From contig LKMN01000002.1 of assembly GCA_001563875.1 (NCBI GenBank), positions 1 through 64,000 of the forward strand: DNA of 64,000 bases, read 5' to 3'. A program made the translations under genes and the position numbers. The notes below the pieces were generated by a model. It worked only from the letters and a program-made list of their open reading frames with translations, was not told where the DNA came from and ran no database searches. The DNA is from Nanohaloarchaea archaeon B1-Br10_U2g1. Lineage in GTDB: Archaea > Nanohalarchaeota > Nanosalinia > Nanosalinales > Nanosalinaceae. Of this stretch, positions 59,272 through 64,000 are shown piece after piece; positions within the stretch are counted from its first letter, which is position 1; each line of letters starts with the position of its first letter.

Positions 59272-59972
59272 TACTCGTCACCTACGTACTCGCCTTTCTG
59301 CCTTCTGAAAGGTTTTTCATCCATCTCCTCTCTTACATGAGCTACTATTCCCGGAGTCCTTGCAATTATGAAGAATCCTTTGCCTAGTTCTGGCTCCCAG
59401 CCCATATCAGTCATGACGGCGGCAATGGCTCCATCAACATTTAAGACAAGATCGGTTTTTTGCTCAGCGAACCTATCTCTTATTCTAGTCATCTTTTCCG
59501 TTGCCTCTCCGGATAGACCGAGATTATCTGCCTCCTCTAGTATCTTAGTTGCTCTTGGATCCTCTTCTCGGTAAATCTTATGCCCTATACCTGGTATACG
59601 GTTTTCATTCTCTAGATAGGTCTCAACTATTTTTTCCGGTGATCTGTTATCGCTAAGTATCTGCATAGCCTCCTCTATGGCTCCGCCATGTGAATTACCT
59701 AACGCCAGTATTCCTGCGGCCACGCTCGTATTCATCTCGTTGCCCCCGCTCTGAACGGTTCTGGCAGAGACCGTACTAGGATTGCCTATACCGTGATCGA
59801 TCGATGACGAAAGTATAGTGTTGAAAAGCTCTGACTCCTTTTCTGAAGGTTTTTCACCTTTTAGTATCAGCCATATTGCGTCAGAGAAATCCATATCCAT
59901 TACGTCTTCCAAGGGTTTTCCTCTGATTACCGCGTCCTCTCCTTCAGAAGAAACAGATGTTTCCCAGCTCAT
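59271..59972 (-). CDS. citryl-CoA lyase (citrate synthase-like domain of ATP-citrate lyase)
   Basis: A 233-residue citrate-synthase-fold protein, much shorter than citrate synthase (about 370-430). Its catalytic residues fit the citryl-CoA lyase/ACLY C-terminal module: His in GNSHGGAIEEA (about 94), His in PGIGHKIYREEDPR (about 127), and Asp in LVLNVDGAIAAVM (about 180). Such lyases split citryl-CoA into acetyl-CoA and oxaloacetate, or act as part of citrate synthesis in reverse. SucD-like and SucC-like subunits lie 1-4 kb away on the same strand. Full citrate synthase is less likely because the N-terminal large-domain half is missing. Confidence 0.8.
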   Translation of the reverse strand: MSWETSVSSEGEDAVIRGKPLEDVMDMDFSDAIWLILKGEKPSEKESELFNTILSSSIDHGIGNPSTVSARTVQSGGNEMNTSVAAGILALGNSHGGAIEEAMQILSDNRSPEKIVETYLENENRIPGIGHKIYREEDPRATKILEEADNLGLSGEATEKMTRIRDRFAEQKTDLVLNVDGAIAAVMTDMGWEPELGKGFFIIARTPGIVAHVREEMDEKPFRRQKGEYVGDE

Positions 59973-60000
59973 ACTATTTTCTTGAGAACCTTGTCCGTAA

Positions 60001-60008
60001 ATATTTAA
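60001..60008 (+). promoter_or_regulatory. TATA box of the GH13 amylase gene
   Basis: ATATTTAA lies about 29 nt before the GTG start at 60034 in the 61-bp region shared with the divergent lyase gene. No ribosome binding site is visible, so a leaderless mRNA is likely. Confidence 0.5.
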
Positions 60009-60033
60009 CCAAGATAGGCCTTAGTTTTCTTCA

Positions 60034-61194
60034 GTGGTATGGGACAAGAATACTGTGGTTTACCAAGTTTTTATCGATCGTTTTGCCGGTTTCGAATCTG
60101 AAGAAGGCTGGGACGAACCAGAGTTTCTTGGAGGTAGTTTAGAAGGTGTCTATAATAAACTGGATTATTTGGAAGATCTACGTGTTGATGTTATCTGGCT
60201 TTCACCTTTTTACGAGACCAGTGCCTACCACGGATACCATATAACAGATTTCTTCAGTGTTGATCCCAATTTTGGAACAGAAGAGGATTTGGAAAACATT
60301 ATTGAAGAGGCTCATAGTAGAGATATTGAAGTTATCGCAGACTTTGTTCCTAACCATTTATCGCATAAACATCCTTACTTTGTAGAAGCGCAGGAAAACC
60401 TAGACAGCGAATATCATGACTGGTTTTACTGGAATGACTGGCCGGACAACTATCTCTGTTTCCTAGAGTTTGAAGAGTTACCTAAGATAAATTTGGATAA
60501 TACTGAAGCTCGAGAACATATCATCAAAGCTGCAGAGTACTGGCTAGATAAAGGATTGGACGGTTACAGGCTCGACCATGTAGAAGGACCTAGTAACAAT
60601 TTCTGGGAAGAATTCCACACACGTCTAAAACAAGAGTATCCTGACAGAACTTTTATCGGAGAGGTATGGATGAGAGGTATCAAGTATAGAGAGCTTGAAA
60701 CACTTCTTACCTCGTATAAGCGATTTAAATGGTTTGTACAGCAGTTTGTCGGCGCTCCACCAACTTTCCACCAGAAAAGCTACATAGGCTTGATGGATGG
60801 TTTACTAGACTTTAGAGCTAAAAGACTGATAGATAGGTACGTACGATACAACTCCAAAATTACCAAAAAAGTTGTTAAAACGGCGTTGAAGCTTCATTAC
60901 TCAAGATTTCCTGACAACTTCTATCTACCTGTCTTCTTGGATAACCATGATATGAACCGGTTTCTCTACAGGTTTGAAGACGATAAAGATAAGCTAGTTG
61001 AAGCTTTAGAGCTACAGCTAGATCTTGGTCAGCCTACAATAATTTATTACGGTACTGAAGTAGGTCTCTCACATAGTAAGGGACTGGAAGAGGGTGAAGA
61101 GCATGGAGATTTACAGGCTAGAAGGCCGATGAAATGGGAAGACCAGGATGAAGAACTTCTAAAATCCTTCAGAGACAGACTAAACAGAGATTAA
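60034..61194 (+). CDS. cytoplasmic GH13 alpha-amylase-type glycosidase
   Basis: A 386-residue family 13 enzyme that cleaves alpha-glucosidic bonds in starch, glycogen or maltodextrins. Conserved regions: DFVPNH (about 103-108), nucleophile Asp181 in GYRLDHVEG, acid/base Glu210 in FIGEVW, and Asp306 in FLDNHD. There is no signal peptide and domain C seems missing, so it works inside the cell on imported or stored glucan. Amylolytic ability is reported for cultured nanohaloarchaea, which suits this find. The GTG start has no close alternative. It converges on the SucD-like gene with four bases of overlap. Confidence 0.9.
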   Translation: MVWDKNTVVYQVFIDRFAGFESEEGWDEPEFLGGSLEGVYNKLDYLEDLRVDVIWLSPFYETSAYHGYHITDFFSVDPNFGTEEDLENIIEEAHSRDIEVIADFVPNHLSHKHPYFVEAQENLDSEYHDWFYWNDWPDNYLCFLEFEELPKINLDNTEAREHIIKAAEYWLDKGLDGYRLDHVEGPSNNFWEEFHTRLKQEYPDRTFIGEVWMRGIKYRELETLLTSYKRFKWFVQQFVGAPPTFHQKSYIGLMDGLLDFRAKRLIDRYVRYNSKITKKVVKTALKLHYSRFPDNFYLPVFLDNHDMNRFLYRFEDDKDKLVEALELQLDLGQPTIIYYGTEVGLSHSKGLEEGEEHGDLQARRPMKWEDQDEELLKSFRDRLNRD

Positions 61195-62084
61195 TCCAAG
61201 ATCTTCTCTAAACTACTGCCTATCCTGTGATGGAGATCAACTACATGTGCCCCAGCACTTTCTAAGGCTTTTTTCTTGTTGCTTGGGTTTCCTCTGTCTC
61301 CTCTGATTATGGCTCCGGCATGGCCGTAACTTCTTGAGGGTAACTCTTCCGTGAACTCTCCTGCGATAAAACAGACTAAGGGCTTTGTGAACTTTCCAGC
61401 TTCAAGAAGCTCTGCAGCTTTTTCTTCGTATGTGCCTCCGAGCTCTCCATACATTACTACCGCTTCAGTCCGGTCATCGTCTTCAAACAGTTTTAGCGCA
61501 TCTTCAAACGTAGTGCCTGAGATTACATCTCCTCCAAGACCTATGGCTGTTGATATGCCGTATCCTTTCTGTCTTAAAACCCAGGCGGTTTCTGTCGTCA
61601 TTCCCCCGCTTTTGGAGATTACACCGATCTTTCCAGGCTTGTAAACTTTCTCAGGTTCAGAGCCGCCTATCGGGCCGATCTTTGTCTTTCCTGGAGATAT
61701 TATCCCTATTGACGAAGGACCAACCACCCGGACCTCTTTTTCCTGTGCTCTTCTGTATATTTCCCAGGTGTCTTTGACCGGTATTCTCTCCGTTATTATA
61801 TTGATTAAAGGTATTTCGTTTTCTATTGCTTCCAGTGCTGCATCTTTTGCGGCAAAATTTGGAACATAGATAAGTGAGGCATTGATCTCCGGATGGCTGT
61901 CTAAGGCCTCCCGGACCGTGTTGTAAACAGGCACACCTTCAACTTCTTGCCCTGCTTTACCCGGAGTGACGCCTGCAACTACCTCGGTCCCGTATTCTTG
62001 CATTTCCGGCACCTTTTCTCTTGCCTCTCTTCCTGTTATTCCTTGAACAAGTAGACGTATATCTTCTTCAGCCAGTATACTCAA
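61191..62084 (-). CDS. succinyl-CoA ligase alpha-like subunit (SucD family; citrate- or acyl-CoA ligase)
   Basis: A 297-residue acyl-CoA synthetase alpha subunit. CoA-binding Rossmann domain (LVQGITGREAREK; VYNTVREAL; IITERIPV), then the ligase-CoA domain with KIGPIGGSEPEKVY, KIGVISKSGGMTTE and the phosphorylated His in SYGHAGAII (about 252). The start is TTG. It overlaps the HAD gene by 17 bases, which in turn overlaps the beta-like subunit. Because the beta partner looks ACLY-like, this could be a citryl-CoA synthetase subunit; succinyl-CoA synthetase remains possible. Confidence 0.85.
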   Translation of the reverse strand: MSILAEEDIRLLVQGITGREAREKVPEMQEYGTEVVAGVTPGKAGQEVEGVPVYNTVREALDSHPEINASLIYVPNFAAKDAALEAIENEIPLINIITERIPVKDTWEIYRRAQEKEVRVVGPSSIGIISPGKTKIGPIGGSEPEKVYKPGKIGVISKSGGMTTETAWVLRQKGYGISTAIGLGGDVISGTTFEDALKLFEDDDRTEAVVMYGELGGTYEEKAAELLEAGKFTKPLVCFIAGEFTEELPSRSYGHAGAIIRGDRGNPSNKKKALESAGAHVVDLHHRIGSSLEKILD

Positions 62085-62724
62085 CCTTTTTCTCCTCCAG
62101 TTTTTGAATTGAGTTTCTTACAGATTTAACCGTTGGAACCTTTATTGAGACTTTGTCATATTCTGTTCCGAAAGTATTGTATCCTCTTACCCATACAAAA
62201 TTCATTCCTACATCTTGAGCCGCTTTATCACGAACTACATTGTTTCCGAAGTAGACAAATTTTTCTGAGTGTTCTTTTCTCTTCTCCAAGAAAGCTTGGA
62301 ATATTTCCTTATCAGGCTTTTCAACTCCAACCTCCTCTGAAACCACAAAACCGTTGTAAGGAACTTTGTTTTCCTCTAAAAGCCTCCGAAACCATTTCTT
62401 TCCTTTAATAGAGTTGTCGCTTATGAACCCTATTTCTCCAAACTCTTTGGAACAGTTTTTCAGGAACCTGAAGACATTGTTCCGTTTCAGGAAATTTTCT
62501 TCCTTATTTTTGTAACGTTTGACTATCTTTTCAGCGCTGGCTCCTACACCGTTTTTATCGAGGTATCTTCTCACGTCAGAAGTGTTGTATATTCTAAAGT
62601 TGTTTACGTCGAACTCTGGAGGTTCACCTCCATTCTCTTCAACTACTTCTTTTACTGTCTCGTTTTGAAGTCTGTAACACGGCATTAACGTGTCCCCTAT
62701 ATCGAAAACCGGTATTTTACTCAT
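62068..62724 (-). CDS. HAD-superfamily hydrolase
   Basis: A 218-residue phosphatase-like protein. Motif I FDIGDTL (7-13; DxGDT form), motif II FISDNS (about 100), motif III Lys in GVEKPDKEIF (about 133-142) and motif IV YFGNNVVRD (about 158-166). A helical cap sits between motifs I and II. Substrate unknown. It is translationally coupled between the two CoA-ligase subunits (8 and 17 bases of overlap), an unusual place that suggests a link with a phosphorylated metabolite or repair of a by-product. Confidence 0.85.
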   Translation of the reverse strand: MSKIPVFDIGDTLMPCYRLQNETVKEVVEENGGEPPEFDVNNFRIYNTSDVRRYLDKNGVGASAEKIVKRYKNKEENFLKRNNVFRFLKNCSKEFGEIGFISDNSIKGKKWFRRLLEENKVPYNGFVVSEEVGVEKPDKEIFQAFLEKRKEHSEKFVYFGNNVVRDKAAQDVGMNFVWVRGYNTFGTEYDKVSIKVPTVKSVRNSIQKLEEKKVEYTG

Positions 62725-63838
62725 TTTTTATCATCCTCATCAATGTTTCAGCAGTCTCAGTCATAGTTGTGTCGTTCCTGTAAAGTTTCATATTAAGATC
62801 TAGCTCTTCTCGGGTTTTACGTAAAAGTTTGAATGCTTTGTCTGCGTTTGGCCCATCTCTTCTTACAACTATAGGATAATCCGGCTCTTCTTCTCTGAGA
62901 GCTTGACAGAACCCTTTCATCGTCCTGTGTATATCGGTGTTGTTGGCTGTACCTCCTACATGCCATAAACCTTTCAGACCTTGTCTAGAGATTATAATCT
63001 TTGAAAGACGGTATATCTTCTCCGTTGGAGGGTTTCCGCCGTACTCTGTATAGTTAGCTGGTTTTCCGCCATACTGTATCAAAGCATCCATATTAGTTAG
63101 CGATGCCCCGCCTCCCGCCAACATCATACCTATATTGCCTTCTAGCTCAGTATATTTTCCTGCTATACCTCTGTGATCATTCTCATCTATTTTTTCTGCT
63201 TCTACCTCTCTTTCCGTTTTTTCACGCGGAAACTCTGAGCGTTCCGGGAATTCCCGGCTGTGACGGTAAGCTGCATCACTATCGAGGTCCATCATTGCGT
63301 CCAGAACCTTGAAGCCTTCTTCTGTCTTTGCTAAGGGATTTATCTCTATCATACGAGCATCTTCCTCAAAGAAACATTTACATGCACGGTAAACTGTGTC
63401 TGAAAGCTTTCTGAGATCTTTATTATCTACTTTTATTTGGTTCAGAAACTGTCTGATTCTATGTCTCTCTAGTTCTTCAATCTCAAGCCTTTCAACCTCT
63501 CTCTTCTCGACACCGGTTCCTCCTTCTCTACCGAATACAATTACCGGTTTCCTAACATCTGTATCGTATAGAACGGCTAGATATAGCTCGTTTTCATGCT
63601 CTATTTTTTCCTCTATAAGGACATCTTCTACATTATAGCCTTTGATAGAGGAGCCTTTCATTTCTTCAGCAATCTTTTCCGCGTCTTTCCTGCTGTCCGC
63701 AAACTTTATACCGCCATGTTTCTTCCTGTTCTCGGTTAATACCTGTGCCTTTACTACAAAGCTTTCTCCTTCTTTACCCGGAGTTTCAAGCCCGTATCTA
63801 TCAAGTAGTTTCTTAGCCTCGTACTCGTAAAGCCTCAC
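62717..63838 (-). CDS. ATP-citrate lyase/succinyl-CoA ligase beta-like subunit (SucC-type ATP-grasp)
   Basis: A 373-residue ATP-grasp subunit. The N-terminal half starts RLYEYEAKKLLDRYGL with the usual SucC fold and EEDARMIEINPLA for metal binding. The C-terminal CoA-ligase half differs from SucC: GGGASLTNMDALIQYGG, ANYTEYGGNPP, HVGGTANNTDIHRTMKGF and VVRRDGPNADKAF match the ATP-citrate lyase/citryl-CoA synthetase pattern (GGGAS, NYxEYxGxP, GGxAN, RRxGPN) better than the SucC pattern. The start is GTG, about 27 nt from a TATA box shared with the divergent adenosyltransferase gene. First gene of the operon with HAD and SucD-like genes. Confidence 0.8.
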   Translation of the reverse strand: MRLYEYEAKKLLDRYGLETPGKEGESFVVKAQVLTENRKKHGGIKFADSRKDAEKIAEEMKGSSIKGYNVEDVLIEEKIEHENELYLAVLYDTDVRKPVIVFGREGGTGVEKREVERLEIEELERHRIRQFLNQIKVDNKDLRKLSDTVYRACKCFFEEDARMIEINPLAKTEEGFKVLDAMMDLDSDAAYRHSREFPERSEFPREKTEREVEAEKIDENDHRGIAGKYTELEGNIGMMLAGGGASLTNMDALIQYGGKPANYTEYGGNPPTEKIYRLSKIIISRQGLKGLWHVGGTANNTDIHRTMKGFCQALREEEPDYPIVVRRDGPNADKAFKLLRKTREELDLNMKLYRNDTTMTETAETLMRMIKNE

Positions 63839-63861
63839 ATATAGATCTAAATCTCAAAATG

Positions 63862-63868
63862 TATAAAG
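63862..63868. promoter_or_regulatory. bidirectional TATA box between the SucC-like and adenosyltransferase genes
   Basis: One TATAAAG/CTTTATA element lies 25 nt before the ATG at 63890 on the plus strand and 27 nt before the GTG at 63838 on the minus strand. Both genes would make leaderless mRNAs from the same box. No other TATA-like run of equal quality is in the 51-bp gap. Confidence 0.5.
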
Positions 63869-63889
63869 TCTCTAGAACTGAGTTTCTCT

Positions 63890-64000
63890 ATGGTCTATAC
63901 AGGTAGAGGTGATAGAGGTAGGACTGACTTGTCTTCAGGAGAGCGTGTTTCAAAAAACTCTGAAAGGATTGACGCTTATGGAACTTTAGATGAGCTGAAC
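63890..64000 (+). CDS. cob(I)alamin adenosyltransferase, PduO type (partial, runs off window)
   Basis: The first 37 codons read [21 protein letters not shown] and end AYGTLDELN. This matches the N-terminus of PduO-type ATP:cob(I)alamin adenosyltransferases (YTGxGDxGxTxLxxGxRVxKxxxRxxAYGTVDELN), whose first residues bind ATP. It makes adenosylcobalamin for enzymes such as B12-dependent ribonucleotide reductase or mutases. The 3' end is beyond the window. Confidence 0.9.
   Translation, partial: MVYTGRGDRGRTDLSSGERVSKNSERIDAYGTLDELN

Noticed and set aside
61191-63838. Plain succinyl-CoA synthetase (sucCD)
   Set aside because: Not excluded, but the beta-like subunit's C-terminal motifs fit ATP-citrate lyase/citryl-CoA synthetase better and a citryl-CoA lyase-like gene is close.

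Overview
The window looks like chromosome of an extremely halophilic DPANN archaeon, most likely Nanohaloarchaeota. The archaeal signs are unmistakable: RFC large and small subunits, eIF2 gamma, Rpo7 (E'), Spt4, Rpo10, ribosomal proteins S6e, S24e, S27ae, S1e/S3ae and L18e, unfused Kae1 and Bud32, class III signal peptides, TATA boxes about 25-30 nt before many start codons, and GGTGA-type ribosome binding sites inside operons. The proteins are strongly acidic, K+ uptake genes (trkA/trkH) and tandem cation/proton antiporters are present, genes are tightly packed with 1-30 nt overlaps, and GTG and TTG starts are common. Base composition is moderately AT-rich, unlike GC-rich haloarchaea. Phylum assignment is inference; no 16S gene is in the window. 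No gap exceeds 300 bases, and no IS element, CRISPR array, rRNA or integrase is visible.

Layout. 1-8286: a type IV pilus-like operon with a GspE/PilB-type ATPase, two TadB/TadC-type membrane proteins and six pilin-like proteins with class III signals. 8283-14045: RFC subunits, an AK6/Fap7 kinase, thioredoxin, an MscS channel and an E1-like (ThiF/UbaA) enzyme. 14085-24639: Lhr helicase, then a MoxR/von Willebrand A membrane module, then a metallophosphoesterase. 24636-33643: MFS transporter, small membrane/charged pair, a histone-fold protein with a helical tail, an HTH regulator with a palindromic operator over its TATA box, a large Ig-like surface protein, a secreted trypsin-like protease, photolyase and trkA-trkH.

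33696-50973: the conserved archaeal information-processing supercluster (S6e, eIF2 gamma, PIN/Fcf1-like, Rpo7, Spt4, S24e, S27ae, Kae1, Sua5, Bud32, S15, RecJ-like, S1e). It is interrupted twice. One insertion (35396-39643) is an MscS-like channel fused to a C39 cysteine peptidase, a degenerate and a canonical RimK-type ATP-grasp protein, and a convergent P-loop NTPase. The other is a pair of Kef-type antiporters between sua5 and bud32. 51062-57504: a block bounded by tRNA-Leu(UAA) and tRNA-Glu(UUC), carrying L18e-L13-S9-Rpo10, Nudix and HIT genes, and two long coiled-coil proteins that share a C-terminal OB-like domain.

57536-64000: three unknown genes, a citryl-CoA lyase-like gene, a cytoplasmic GH13 amylase, SucD-like and SucC/ATP-citrate-lyase-like subunits with a HAD gene between them, and the start of a cob(I)alamin adenosyltransferase. 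Together the lyase and ligase subunits suggest a split citrate-cleaving system. The best candidates for undescribed biology are the MscS-C39/ATP-grasp module, the paired coiled-coil/OB proteins, the tailed histone-fold protein and the MoxR-vWA module sitting between lhr and its usual phosphoesterase partner.
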